A stretch of DNA of 64,000 nt from Pseudomonadota bacterium (GTDB lineage: Bacteria; Pseudomonadota; Gammaproteobacteria; Burkholderiales; Burkholderiaceae_C), in assembly GCA_018241185.1 (NCBI GenBank), contig JAFEEH010000231.1, forward strand, positions 62,001 through 126,000, read 5' to 3'. Below the pieces are notes generated by a model, which saw only the letters and a program-made list of their open reading frames with translations, made no database searches and was not told the DNA's origin. Made by a program: the position numbers and the translations under genes. Each line of letters starts with the position of its first letter. Position 1 is the stretch's first letter. Positions 52,767-61,420 of this stretch are shown here, piece after piece.

Positions 52767-52817
52767 AAATACCACTTATGGTAAATGGAACCATCTAAAA
52801 ACATGGTGTATAGCACC
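52761..52817. promoter_or_regulatory. Three NorR enhancer sites
   Basis: GGT-N7-ACC, the NorR consensus core, occurs three times: 52761-52773, 52780-52792 and 52805-52817. Three sites are the arrangement reported for NorR-controlled promoters in Cupriavidus and E. coli. The first covers the norR ATG. They stand 41 to 97 bp from a sigma-54 promoter driving nirK, a proper enhancer distance. Confidence 0.8.
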
Positions 52818-52856
52818 ACTTTGTTTTCAACCTATTGATTTATATGGTGTTTTTCG

Positions 52857-52872
52857 TGGCACGCGACTCGCG
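52857..52872 (+). promoter_or_regulatory. Sigma-54 promoter of the nirK-norAB operon
   Basis: TGGCACGCGACTCGCG has the essential GG (52858-52859) and GC (52870-52871) ten bases apart, the -24/-12 signature, with TGGCACG matching consensus exactly. The predicted transcription start is near 52883, about 30 bp before the nirK ATG. Together with the upstream NorR sites it predicts NO-induced expression. Confidence 0.78.
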
Positions 52873-52914
52873 TTGGTGATAGCGCCGAACCGGCATCAGA
52901 CCAAGGAAAGCAAC

Positions 52915-54396
52915 ATGAAACGCACTTTCAGCTTCAGCGCGATTGCCGCTGCCATCTGCATCCTGGCGACGGCTTTGTCCGTACACGCGCAGCCTGGAGG
53001 CCACTCAATGCACAACGCCGCAGCATCCGGCGGCACCGCGACCGCGGCAGCCCAGCCTGCAGCGACCAAGCGCTACGAATTACATACGAACATCGTCGAC
53101 GGCAAGATGGTCTTCGTCGACGACAAGGGACAGGTCAACCCGACCCTCGCCGCCAACGCGGGCGACACGATCGAGATCGTGCTGGAAAGCGGCGAAGGCG
53201 CCGAGCACGACCTGGTGATCCCCGAACTGAACGTCGCCTCGGCCAAGTTCAGCGCCGGCACGGGCAAGACCACCTTGCGCTTCAAGGTCCCGCGCTCGGG
53301 TGCCTTCACCTACTACTGCTCGATCCCGGGCCACCGCCAGATCGGCATGGAGGGAAAACTCCAGGTGAGCGGGACTGCGGTTGCCGACGCGGGGACCGTG
53401 CCCGCCGCGAACACCGATTCGAGTCAGGCGGCACTCGCGCTCTACACCCCTGCACCCGTGCCGCAGCGCGCGGCGGACCCGTCTGCCGTCAGCGTGGCGG
53501 CCAACCCGGCCGGGGTGCCGGCGGCCATCGGTACGCGCGCACCGAAGACGCTGAAGTACCGCATGGAGACGGTCGAGCTGCCCGGCAAGCTCGATGACGG
53601 CACGAGCTTCACCTACTGGACCTTCGACCGCCAGGTGCCCGGCCCCATGCTACGTGCTCGGGTGGGCGACACGGTGGAACTGATCCTGGCCAATGCCCGC
53701 GACAGCAAGATGATCCACTCGATCGACCTGCACGCCGTCACCGGCGGCCACGGCGGCGGCGAGCACACGCAGGTCGCGCCCGGCCAGGAGAAGGCCATCA
53801 CGTTCAAGGCGCTCAACCCGGGCCTGTACGTCTACCACTGCGCGACGCCGCTGGTCCCGCAGCACATCGCCGCAGGCATGTACGGAATGATCCTGGTGGA
53901 ACCGGAAGCGGGCCTCGCCAAGGTGGACCGCGAGTACTACGTCATGCAGGGCGAGATGTACACGGGCCGGCCGCACGGCGCCAAGGTGCACCAGGAGGCC
54001 GATCTCGAGAAGATGGCCAACGAACTGCCCGACTACTACGTCTTCAACGGCGCGGTCGGCGCCCTGAGCAAGACCCACAAACTGCAGGCCCAAGTGGGCG
54101 AAACCGTGCGCATCTACTTCGGCGTGGGCGGGCCCAACAAGATCGCGTCGTTCCACGTCATCGGCGAGATCTTCGACACCGTGTACAGCGAGGGCTCGTT
54201 CACTGGACTCAAGCACGACGTGCAGACCACGCTCGTCGCCCCGGGCGGCGCGACCATCGTCGAGATCAAGGTCCAGCATCCGGGCAGCTACCTGCTGGTG
54301 GACCACGCGCTGTCGCGCGCCGGCAAGGGCGCGGTCGGTGTGCTCGAAGTCACCGGCTTGCCGGCACCCGGCGTTTACAAGGCCGGCCCCCTGTAA
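52915..54396 (+). CDS. nirK: Copper nitrite reductase NirK with extra N-terminal cupredoxin domain
   Basis: A 493-residue periplasmic protein starting at 52915 (MKRTFSFS) with a signal peptide ending SVHAQ. Residues about 55-153 form a complete type 1 copper cupredoxin (H98, C135, H140, M145 in GAEHDLVIP and CSIPGHRQIGMEG). The two-domain nitrite reductase core follows, with HSIDLHAV, YHCATPLVPQHIAAGM, SFHVIGEIFDTVY and LLVDHALSR giving type 1 and type 2 copper ligands of the AniA-like class. It reduces nitrite to NO. The extra domain, as in Hyphomicrobium denitrificans NirK, may act as a built-in electron shuttle. First gene of the NorR-controlled operon. Confidence 0.93.
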   Translation: MKRTFSFSAIAAAICILATALSVHAQPGGHSMHNAAASGGTATAAAQPAATKRYELHTNIVDGKMVFVDDKGQVNPTLAANAGDTIEIVLESGEGAEHDLVIPELNVASAKFSAGTGKTTLRFKVPRSGAFTYYCSIPGHRQIGMEGKLQVSGTAVADAGTVPAANTDSSQAALALYTPAPVPQRAADPSAVSVAANPAGVPAAIGTRAPKTLKYRMETVELPGKLDDGTSFTYWTFDRQVPGPMLRARVGDTVELILANARDSKMIHSIDLHAVTGGHGGGEHTQVAPGQEKAITFKALNPGLYVYHCATPLVPQHIAAGMYGMILVEPEAGLAKVDREYYVMQGEMYTGRPHGAKVHQEADLEKMANELPDYYVFNGAVGALSKTHKLQAQVGETVRIYFGVGGPNKIASFHVIGEIFDTVYSEGSFTGLKHDVQTTLVAPGGATIVEIKVQHPGSYLLVDHALSRAGKGAVGVLEVTGLPAPGVYKAGPL

Positions 54397-54420
54397 TCCC
54401 CCAACGAAAAGGAGCACACG

Positions 54421-55098
54421 ATGGAACTCATCGACCAATCCCTGGGACAGCTCGCGCGGCGCATCTCGGGGGCCACGCGCGTGTTCGACGCCCATCACTT
54501 CGACTTCTGCTGCGGCGGCAACCAGTCGCTGCGCTCGGCCGCGGCGGCGGCTGGGGTGGATCCCGCTCCGATCGTGCTGGAACTGCAGTCCCTGCAAGGC
54601 CGCACCGCCGCGGATGGCGAGCGCGACTGGGGCGGTGCCACGCCTACCGAACTGGTGGACCACATCCTGGCGCGCTACCACGCAGTGCACCGCGAGCAGT
54701 TGCCCGAGTTGATCCGCCTGGCGCGCAAGGTGGAGCAGGTGCATGGCGAACGTGCCGACTGCCCGCACGGCCTGGCCGAACACCTCTCGGTCATGGCGCA
54801 GGAACTGGAAAGCCACATGCGCAAGGAGGAAGACGTGCTGTTCCCCATGATCGTGCGCGGCCATGGCGCGATGGCCGGCGCCCCGATCACCGTGATGCGC
54901 ATGGAGCACGACGAGCACGGCGTCGCCCTGCGCCGGCTGGAAGAGCTGACCGATGGCATCACCGCGCCGCGCGCGGCCTGCACCACCTGGCGCGCGCTCT
55001 ACGCCGGCCTGCGGACCTTCCGGGAGGACCTGATGGCGCACATCCACACCGAAAACAACATCCTGTTCGAGCGCTTCGCGCCGGCAGCCGTGCATTGA
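54421..55098 (+). CDS. norA: Di-iron NO-stress repair protein YtfE/ScdA (NorA)
   Basis: A 225-residue cytoplasmic protein. The N-terminal ScdA domain carries FDAHHFDFCCGGNQSL, and the hemerythrin-like domain supplies di-iron ligands in HILARYHAVHREQLP, LESHMRKEEDVLFP, RMEHDEHG and AHIHTENNILFERF. The family repairs iron-sulfur clusters damaged by NO or lowers free NO. In Cupriavidus the homologue norA is co-transcribed with norB under NorR, exactly as here. AAAGGAGCA precedes the ATG. Confidence 0.94.
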   Translation: MELIDQSLGQLARRISGATRVFDAHHFDFCCGGNQSLRSAAAAAGVDPAPIVLELQSLQGRTAADGERDWGGATPTELVDHILARYHAVHREQLPELIRLARKVEQVHGERADCPHGLAEHLSVMAQELESHMRKEEDVLFPMIVRGHGAMAGAPITVMRMEHDEHGVALRRLEELTDGITAPRAACTTWRALYAGLRTFREDLMAHIHTENNILFERFAPAAVH

Positions 55099-55112
55099 GC
55101 AAGGAGAATCCC

Positions 55113-57395
55113 ATGGGCTCGTACAAGAAACTCTGGTTCACGCTGATCGGCGTGCTGATCGTCACCTTCTCGCTGCTGGGCTACTACGGCACCGAGGTCT
55201 ACCGGCAGGCGCCACCGATCCCGGCGCAGGTCACCACCCCGGATGGCAGGGTGCTGTTCGACCGCGAGGGCATCCTCGACGGCCAGACGGCCTGGCAGTC
55301 GGTGGGCGGCATGCAGCTCGGTTCGATCTGGGGCCACGGCGCTTACCAGGCGCCCGACTGGACGGCCGACTGGCTGCACCGCGAACTGACCGCCTGGCTC
55401 GACCTGGCCGCGCAGCAGGCACACGGCAAGGCCTATGCGGCGCTCGATGGCCCCGCGCAGGCCGCCTTGCGCGAGCAGCTCAAGGCGGAGTACCGTGCCA
55501 ACCGCGTCGATGACGGGCAAGTGCTGAGACTCTCGGCGCACCGTGTCCAGGCCATCGCGCAAACGGCGGCCTACTACGACCAGTTGTTCTCCGACGCGCC
55601 CGAGCTGCAGAAAAGCCGGGAGCACTTCGCCATGAAGGAGAACACGCTGCCCAGTGCCGAGCGGCGCCAGCAGATGACGCAGTTCTTCTTCTGGACCGCC
55701 TGGGCCGCAGCCACCGAACGACCGGGTCAAAAGGTCACCTACACCAACAACTGGCCGCACGAGCCCCTGATCGGCAACCAGCCGAGCAGCGAGAACATCG
55801 TCTGGTCCATCGCCAGCATCGTGGTGCTGCTGGCCGGCGTGGGTTTTCTCGTCTGGGCGTGGGCGTTCCTGCGCAACCACGAGGAGCCCCTGCCCGCACC
55901 CGCTGCACGCGACCCTTTGACCACCTTTGCGCTCACGCCTTCGCAACGTGGCTTGGGCAAGTACCTCTTCCTGGTGGTGGCGCTGTTCGTGTTCCAGGTG
56001 TTCATCGGGGGGTTCACCGCGCACTACACGGTCGAGGGCCAGCAGTTCTACGGCATCGACGTCTCGCGGTGGTTCCCGTATTCGCTCACGCGCACCTGGC
56101 ACATCCAGGCCGCGCTGTTCTGGATCGCCACTGGCTTCCTGGCCGCGGGCCTGTTCCTCGCGCCGCTGATCAACGGCGGCAAGGATCCGAAGTTCCAGAA
56201 GCTCGGCGTGGACGTGCTGTTCTGGGCGCTGGTCGCCGTGGTCGTGGGCTCCTTCACCGGCAACTACCTGGCGATCGCGCAGGTGATGCCGCCCGAGTGG
56301 AACTTCTGGCTCGGCCACCAAGGCTATGAGTACGTCGACCTGGGGCGCCTGTGGCAGATCGGAAAGTACGTGGGCATCCTGCTGTGGTTGGTGCTGATGC
56401 TGCGTGGCGTGGTGCCCGCGCTGCTCAAGAAGGGCGGCGACAAGAACCTGCTCGCGCTGCTCACCGCCTCGGTGGGTGCCATCGGCCTGTTCTACGGCGC
56501 GGGTCTGTTCTACGGCGAGCGCACCCACCTCTCGGTGATGGAGTACTGGCGCTGGTGGGTGGTCCACCTGTGGGTAGAGGGCTTCTTCGAGGTCTTCGCC
56601 ACCACGGCGCTGGCCTTCATCTTTGCCACGCTCGGCCTGGTGTCGGCGCGCATGGCGACGGCGGCCAGCCTGGCCTCGGCCTCGCTCTTCATGCTGGGCG
56701 GCATTCCCGGCACCTTCCACCACATGTATTTCGCCGGTACCACCACGCCGGTGATGGCCGTCGGCGCCAGCTTCAGTGCGCTGGAGGTGGTGCCGCTGAT
56801 CGTGCTGGGCCATGAGGCCTGGGAGAACTGGCGCCTGAAGGCACGCGCACCCTGGATGGAGAACCTCAAGTGGCCGCTGATGTGCTTCGTCGCCGTGGCG
56901 TTCTGGAACATGCTGGGTGCCGGTGTCTTCGGCTTCATGATCAACCCGCCGATCTCGCTGTACTACATCCAGGGCCTGAACACCACGCCCGTGCACGCGC
57001 ATGCCGCGCTGTTCGGAGTCTACGGATTCCTGGCGCTGGGCTTCACGCTGCTGGTGCTGCGCTACCTGCGGCCGGACTACCAGTTCAGCGCACCGCTGAT
57101 GAAGACCGCCTTCTGGGGTCTGAATGCCGGCCTGGTGCTGATGATCTTCACCAGCCTGTTGCCCATCGGGATCATCCAGTTCCACGCCAGCGTGAGCGAA
57201 GGCCTGTGGCACGCGCGCAGCGAGGAATTCATGCAGCAGCCGCTGCTGCAGAACCTGCGCTGGGTGCGCACCTTCGGCGACGTGGTGTTCATCGGCGGGG
57301 CCGTCGCCATGGCGCTGCAGGTGGCATTGGGCCTCTGGGCCAAGGACGCCCCGCAGCAACAGCCAGGTCAGCGCCTGGGCCAGGCACGGGTTTGA
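55113..57395 (+). CDS. norB: Quinol-dependent nitric oxide reductase (qNOR)
   Basis: A 760-residue membrane enzyme from the ATG at 55113, after AAGGAG. The N-terminal region, with one membrane helix and a periplasmic domain ([17 protein letters not shown]), is the fused NorC-like extension of qNOR; about twelve more helices follow. Haem and FeB histidines are in [42 protein letters not shown] and [15 protein letters not shown]. It reduces two NO to N2O with quinol electrons. It is the third gene of the NorR operon. Confidence 0.95.
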   Translation: MGSYKKLWFTLIGVLIVTFSLLGYYGTEVYRQAPPIPAQVTTPDGRVLFDREGILDGQTAWQSVGGMQLGSIWGHGAYQAPDWTADWLHRELTAWLDLAAQQAHGKAYAALDGPAQAALREQLKAEYRANRVDDGQVLRLSAHRVQAIAQTAAYYDQLFSDAPELQKSREHFAMKENTLPSAERRQQMTQFFFWTAWAAATERPGQKVTYTNNWPHEPLIGNQPSSENIVWSIASIVVLLAGVGFLVWAWAFLRNHEEPLPAPAARDPLTTFALTPSQRGLGKYLFLVVALFVFQVFIGGFTAHYTVEGQQFYGIDVSRWFPYSLTRTWHIQAALFWIATGFLAAGLFLAPLINGGKDPKFQKLGVDVLFWALVAVVVGSFTGNYLAIAQVMPPEWNFWLGHQGYEYVDLGRLWQIGKYVGILLWLVLMLRGVVPALLKKGGDKNLLALLTASVGAIGLFYGAGLFYGERTHLSVMEYWRWWVVHLWVEGFFEVFATTALAFIFATLGLVSARMATAASLASASLFMLGGIPGTFHHMYFAGTTTPVMAVGASFSALEVVPLIVLGHEAWENWRLKARAPWMENLKWPLMCFVAVAFWNMLGAGVFGFMINPPISLYYIQGLNTTPVHAHAALFGVYGFLALGFTLLVLRYLRPDYQFSAPLMKTAFWGLNAGLVLMIFTSLLPIGIIQFHASVSEGLWHARSEEFMQQPLLQNLRWVRTFGDVVFIGGAVAMALQVALGLWAKDAPQQQPGQRLGQARV

Positions 57396-57462
57396 GGGTC
57401 CGGGCTGCGGTCGATCTGTGCCGCAGCCCGGCAAAAGAGTTCAATTCAACGGAAAGAAAGCA

Positions 57463-57915
57463 ATGAAGATGAGAAACACCGTAGGAGCACTGCTGGCCGC
57501 GCTTCTGGCCGGCCCCGTGCTGGCCGCCGCGTGCGATGTGGAAATCGAAGGCAACGACGCCATGCAGTTCAACAAGAGCAGCATCGCGGTGCCGGCGAGC
57601 TGCAAGCAGTTCACCGTCAAGCTCAAGCACGTGGGCAAGCTGCCCAAGGCCGCCATGGGCCACAACTGGGTATTGAGCAAGGCGTCCGATGCGCAGGGCG
57701 TGGCGGCCGACGGCATTCCCGCCGGGCTGGACAAGGCCTATGTGAAGCCCGGGGATGCACGGGTCATCGCGCACACCAAGGTCATCGGCGGCGGTGAAAC
57801 CGACTCGGTCAACTTCGATGTCTCCAAGCTCAAGGCTGGAGATAGCTATGCCTGGTTCTGCTCTTTCCCGGGCCACGCGTCCATCATGAAGGGCACGCTC
57901 ACGCTGTCCAAGTAA
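57463..57915 (+). CDS. azu: Azurin
   Basis: A 150-residue blue copper protein from the ATG at 57463 (MKMRNTVG); the signal peptide ends VLAAAC. Type 1 copper ligands are His in AMGHNWVL and Cys/His/Met in [14 protein letters not shown], and Gly in the loop after CDVEIEGND is standard. It is a small periplasmic electron carrier and a likely donor to NirK, whose N-terminal domain could be the entry point. It follows norB by 67 bp and is convergent with the SirB2-like gene. Confidence 0.95.
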   Translation: MKMRNTVGALLAALLAGPVLAAACDVEIEGNDAMQFNKSSIAVPASCKQFTVKLKHVGKLPKAAMGHNWVLSKASDAQGVAADGIPAGLDKAYVKPGDARVIAHTKVIGGGETDSVNFDVSKLKAGDSYAWFCSFPGHASIMKGTLTLSK

Positions 57916-57924
57916 TCACGTCCA

Positions 57925-58332
57925 TCACAGGCCCACGAGCCGCAGGAATCCCAGCGGGTCGTGGGTCCTGGCGATGGTGAACATCATCACGAAGCACGTG
58001 AGGGCCGCGGTAAACGCCAGTACCTTGCCCGTCAGGGTGCGCGCCCGCCGCAGCGCCATCGTGCCCAACACGATGTAGGCCACCAGCAGCATGAGCTTGG
58101 CCAGCAGCCACGGTGTGGCGAAGGGGTTGAGCTGCAAGGTCGCCAGCAGCAGCAAAGCGGCCGCCAGCAAGGCGGTATCGATCACCTGGCTCAGTCGGCG
58201 CACGGGCGCCGACATCGGCATCGCAGCGCCCAACAGCACGCCCACGCCCCGGCCGGCGAACAGGCCCCCGCTGAGCATCGCCAGCCCGACGTGCGAAGCC
58301 TTGATCAGGAGATAGTGATCGGCCAGTGCCAT
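57925..58332 (-). CDS. SirB2-like integral membrane protein
   Basis: A 135-residue protein with four hydrophobic segments, from the ATG at 58332 behind GAGGAGGGG. LIKASHVGLAMLSGGLFAGRG at the N-terminus and WLLAKLMLLVAYIVLGTMAL are typical of the SirB/SirB2 family, whose function is unknown. It is the last gene of a tightly spaced operon (trHb, nnrS, nsrR, CopD-like, SirB2-like), so it probably belongs to the NO response. Confidence 0.78.
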   Translation of the reverse strand: MALADHYLLIKASHVGLAMLSGGLFAGRGVGVLLGAAMPMSAPVRRLSQVIDTALLAAALLLLATLQLNPFATPWLLAKLMLLVAYIVLGTMALRRARTLTGKVLAFTAALTCFVMMFTIARTHDPLGFLRLVGL

Positions 58333-58345
58333 CCCCCCCTCCTCT

Positions 58346-58786
58346 TCACCACTGCAGGTAGAACATCGCCTTGGCCAGCAGCACGATGGCCAGCACATGG
58401 CAGAACACGCTCAGGTGCAGCCGGCGTGAACGCCGGCCTCCCAGCACGCCCCGGCGCCGCCAGACCATGGCCGTGGCGAAATGCCCGAACACGCTCAGCG
58501 CCAACGCAATCTTGAGCGTGAGCAGCAGCCCGAAGCTGCTGGCCAGCGGCTGCGTCAGCGCTGCGCGGTGTTGCCATGCCAGGCCGATGCCGGCGGCATA
58601 GAGTGTCAGCAGCACCCAGGGCATCACGGCGGTGGCGCGGTCGCCGATGGCACGCTCGACCGCGCGCATCGTCTCCTGGGGCAAGTGCTTGCGCACACCC
58701 TCCAACATCACGACCTCGAAGAACACCGTGCCCACAAAGGCGATGGCAGCGAGCAGGTGCAGCACCAGCAGGACACCGTAGCTCAT
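58346..58786 (-). CDS. CopD-like four-helix membrane protein
   Basis: A 146-residue protein from the ATG at 58786, with four hydrophobic helices containing histidines (LVLHLLAAIAFVG, VFGHFATAMVW, HVLAIVLLAKAMF). The pattern resembles CopD-family or cytochrome-b-like membrane proteins that bind copper or haem. It lies 10 bp after nsrR and 13 bp before the SirB2-like gene. The exact family and function are uncertain. Confidence 0.7.
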   Translation of the reverse strand: MSYGVLLVLHLLAAIAFVGTVFFEVVMLEGVRKHLPQETMRAVERAIGDRATAVMPWVLLTLYAAGIGLAWQHRAALTQPLASSFGLLLTLKIALALSVFGHFATAMVWRRRGVLGGRRSRRLHLSVFCHVLAIVLLAKAMFYLQW

Positions 58787-58796
58787 GGGCAATTCC

Positions 58797-59252
58797 TCAT
58801 GCCACCTGCCTGCGCTGCAGCTTCATCCGCTGGCCCGCCTTGAGTGGCAGATCGGTGCCAGGCAGCAAGTCGGCCAGCGAGAACCCATCCAGGTGCGCCA
58901 TGAAGTCCTGCAGCGCACCGCCGAGCACGCCAGCGAGCCGGCACTGGCCGGTCAGCGCGCATTGATGGTCAGTGGAGAAGCACTCGACCAGGGCGAAGTC
59001 GGGCTCGATGCCGCGCACCACGGCGCCCAGGTTGATATCGCGCGGCGCGTGGGCCAGGCGCATGCCACCACCCTTGCCACGCACGGTCTCGATCCAGCCC
59101 TGCAGGCCGAGCTGGTGCGTTACCTTCATCAGGTGTGCTTCCGATATGGCGTAGGCTTGCGCCACCTCGGAGATGTTGCACAGGCGATCAGGCTGCTGCG
59201 CCACGTACATCAGCAGGCGCAGCGCGTAGTCGGTCATCGTGGTCAGGCGCAT
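58797..59252 (-). CDS. nsrR: Rrf2 family NO sensor NsrR
   Basis: A 151-residue Rrf2 regulator from the ATG at 59252. The winged HTH covers residues 1-70 (MRLTTMTDYALRLLMYVA, ISEAHLMKVTHQLG, RGKGGGMRLA). Three cysteines, C91, C98 and C104, match the iron-sulfur ligands of NsrR (CFSTDHQCALTGQC). Its [Fe-S] cluster is destroyed by NO, lifting repression of NO-stress genes. An NsrR-like palindrome in front of the operon indicates autoregulation. Confidence 0.92.
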   Translation of the reverse strand: MRLTTMTDYALRLLMYVAQQPDRLCNISEVAQAYAISEAHLMKVTHQLGLQGWIETVRGKGGGMRLAHAPRDINLGAVVRGIEPDFALVECFSTDHQCALTGQCRLAGVLGGALQDFMAHLDGFSLADLLPGTDLPLKAGQRMKLQRRQVA

Positions 59253-59265
59253 GGGGATGCCTTGT

Positions 59266-60513
59266 TCATTGGGGTGGGTTCGACCGAACCGCGATTTTTT
59301 CGGGCTTGAGTACCGGCGCCGCCCGCGCATCGATGCGCGGGCGAATCAACATCGGAAAGAACCGCCACAGGTACAGCGCGAAGGCCAGCACCCAGGCGCT
59401 GGCGGAAGCGTGCAGCGCAGCCAGAGCAAGGCCGGTGGGCAACAGCGCCAGCAGGCGCAGCGCCGCGGCCGCGATCACCAGCCCATAGCAGCACACGATG
59501 AGGCGATCCGTGCGCAGCGGCCGCCCCAGGTGTCCCAGCGCCGTGCGCGTCACCATGCCGATGATCAGCACCGAGAAGCCCGCCACACCGATCACGTGCG
59601 CCGGCCAGGCAGCGCGCTGCACGGCACCTGTGGCGTGCGCAGCCGCCACCAGCAACCCCGCGCCCAGCGCGGCGTAGCCGACATAGAGAATCCACAGCAG
59701 CGGCACGCGCCATACGGCGCTGGATTTCCAGGCCAATACCTGCACCACGGCGATGACGCCCGCGACGGTCAGGAAAAGGGCCGTCGCCTCCGTCCAGCCG
59801 AGCAGCCCGCTGCCGATGGCCAGGCCGCCCGCAGCCAGTTGCCAATGGCCGCTGCGCGTGTGCATCGGAATGCTCAAACCCGGCACCGCACGCATGGCAA
59901 AGAATGGGATCACCCGCCTGGCCACCAGCAGCGCGATCACTGCCATGCACAGCAGGCCTGTGTTGAAGTGCTGCATGAGCCGCGCGTAGTCGCCCTGCCA
60001 GGCGGCGAGCAGGAACAAGGCATCGGCCAGGCCCAGCGCGAGCACCAGCAGCGGCACACCGTAGTTGCGCTGGCTGCGCGCACCGTAGATGGCACGGCCC
60101 AACGCGATGGCGGCGCCCATGAAGAACACCAGCTCGCTCGCCACTGCCACCCAGAAGGAGGCAGTACCGGGTATGAGATAGGCGGCACGGGCCGTCACCC
60201 ACAGCACGCTGAGCACGCCCAGCGCCTTTCCTTTGAGAGGATTGATGCCGGTCCAGTTCGCACCTGCGGTGAGCAGGAAGCCCACCGCGATGGTGGCGAT
60301 GAAGCCCCAGAGCATCTCGTGCGCGTGCCAGATCACACCGGCCAACTGCCCGCGCAGCATGACGGGGGCGAACACCCACAGCGCCACCGATACGGCGGCC
60401 CAGAAGCAGCCGGCCAGGTACAACGGCCGGAAGCCCAGTTCCAGAAATGCCGCCCATTGCGGCGCTGGGAGTTTCACCCTTCCCGGCTCCTGGATCTGCA
60501 GCAGCTCAGTCAT
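59266..60513 (-). CDS. nnrS: NnrS family haem/copper membrane protein
   Basis: A 415-residue polytopic protein from the ATG at 60513, with about 12 membrane segments. FRPLYLAGCFWAAVSVALW near the N-terminus, WHAHEMLWGF, LLTAGANWTG, PFFAMRAVPG and WPAHVIGVAGFSVLIIGM are NnrS signatures with conserved histidines. NnrS binds haem and copper and reduces formation of iron-nitrosyl complexes during NO stress. It lies between the haemoglobin and nsrR, spaced 11 and 13 bp. Confidence 0.95.
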   Translation of the reverse strand: MTELLQIQEPGRVKLPAPQWAAFLELGFRPLYLAGCFWAAVSVALWVFAPVMLRGQLAGVIWHAHEMLWGFIATIAVGFLLTAGANWTGINPLKGKALGVLSVLWVTARAAYLIPGTASFWVAVASELVFFMGAAIALGRAIYGARSQRNYGVPLLVLALGLADALFLLAAWQGDYARLMQHFNTGLLCMAVIALLVARRVIPFFAMRAVPGLSIPMHTRSGHWQLAAGGLAIGSGLLGWTEATALFLTVAGVIAVVQVLAWKSSAVWRVPLLWILYVGYAALGAGLLVAAAHATGAVQRAAWPAHVIGVAGFSVLIIGMVTRTALGHLGRPLRTDRLIVCCYGLVIAAAALRLLALLPTGLALAALHASASAWVLAFALYLWRFFPMLIRPRIDARAAPVLKPEKIAVRSNPPQ

Positions 60514-60524
60514 GGCACGCAGTC

Positions 60525-60959
60525 TCAAGCCAGCGCCGTGGGCACGGCGTCCGGATCGCGGCTGATCTGGTAACCCATCCACAGGCTTTGCGCGATGCGC
60601 TCGGCCATGGTGCAAGCCTGCCCGGCCATCACTTGGTTGGACTGGGCGGCCGCGTTCTCCCTGAAGAGCTTCAGCCAGCGCTGGAACAGCTCTGCTGAAA
60701 GGCCGGGCAACACCGCATGCTTGGGCATGGGTGCGCCCGCGAACCGGCCGGTGCGCCTGAGGATGGCTGACCAGAAGTCCACCAATTTGGCCAGGTGGTG
60801 GTCCCAGTCGCCGATGTGTGCGTCGAAGATCGGGCCCAGCACCCCGTCCTGGCGGACCCGCGCATAGAACGTGTGCACGAGGGCAGCGACCTCGGCCTCG
60901 GTGCAAAGTTCGCTGCCGGGCATCCGGTCCTGCGCGGTTTGGGACGTCGTATCGCTCAT
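60525..60959 (-). CDS. Group III truncated haemoglobin
   Basis: A 144-residue globin from the ATG at 60959 (MSDTTSQ). VHTFYARVRQDGVLGPIF, HLAKLVDFWSAILRRTGRF, PMPKHAVLPGLS and FQRWLKLFREN are characteristic of class III truncated haemoglobins (Ctb-like); the His in PKHAVL corresponds to the proximal haem ligand. They bind or detoxify NO. First gene of the NsrR operon; the start codon directly abuts the NsrR-like box, and no clear ribosome site is visible. Confidence 0.92.
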   Translation of the reverse strand: MSDTTSQTAQDRMPGSELCTEAEVAALVHTFYARVRQDGVLGPIFDAHIGDWDHHLAKLVDFWSAILRRTGRFAGAPMPKHAVLPGLSAELFQRWLKLFRENAAAQSNQVMAGQACTMAERIAQSLWMGYQISRDPDAVPTALA

Positions 60960-60982
60960 AAGATTTACTTGCAATATATCTT
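60960..60982. promoter_or_regulatory. NsrR-like palindrome
   Basis: AAGAT (60960-60964) and ATCTT (60978-60982) are perfect arms separated by 13 bases, the architecture of the published NsrR consensus, with a TTGCAA centre. It lies directly in front of the haemoglobin-nnrS-nsrR operon. Repression of this operon, and possibly of the divergent cupin, by the encoded NsrR is the natural reading. Confidence 0.7.
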
Positions 60983-61019
60983 ATGATGCCTTCAAGCGGC
61001 CACCTCACCGTGCCCCTCT

Positions 61020-61033
61020 CTGATCCATATCAA
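61020..61033. promoter_or_regulatory. FNR/Dnr-like box
   Basis: CTGATCCATATCAA differs from the FNR/Dnr consensus TTGAT-N4-ATCAA at one base. Its centre is about 41 bp from 60985, which would place an activator correctly for a leftward transcript beginning beside the NsrR box. It is only 12 bp from the cupin ATG, too close for activating that gene. Anaerobic activation plus NO-relieved repression is inferred. Confidence 0.5.
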
Positions 61034-61045
61034 ACGCAAAGCGCC

Positions 61046-61372
61046 ATGGCACTCAAACACGCTCAGCCCCTGGAGGTCATCGACTTGCACGCCACCGACG
61101 AGACGCGTGGTACGGCGGTCAGCAGCAGCTTGCTCAAGACCCCGCATCTGCAACTGATGCGGGTCGTGCTGGCAGCAGGGCATGCACTGCCGGAACACCA
61201 CGTGTCTGGCGAGATCACGATTCAGTGCCTTTCAGGGGAGGCGGATGTCGTGACGCCCTCGCGCACGTGCCGACTGGCTTCAGGCACCTTGGTGATGCTG
61301 CCCGCCGCAGAGCCCCACCGCGTGCAGGCGCACCTCGACACCCTGCTGTTGGTGACGGTGCTTCATCCCTGA
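61046..61372 (+). CDS. Small cupin domain protein
   Basis: A 108-residue single-domain cupin from the ATG at 61046 (MALKHAQP). PEHHVSGEITIQCLSGEADV and GTLVMLPAAEPHRVQA are the two cupin motifs with His residues for metal. Divergent from the haemoglobin operon, it shares the NsrR/FNR-like regulatory region. Similar small cupins accompany denitrification and redox-stress genes, but no reaction is known. Confidence 0.82.
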   Translation: MALKHAQPLEVIDLHATDETRGTAVSSSLLKTPHLQLMRVVLAAGHALPEHHVSGEITIQCLSGEADVVTPSRTCRLASGTLVMLPAAEPHRVQAHLDTLLLVTVLHP

Positions 61373-61420
61373 TGGGGTCCGCTCGGGCCATTCGAATAAA
61401 CGATTCGGAAGGAAGTGAAT

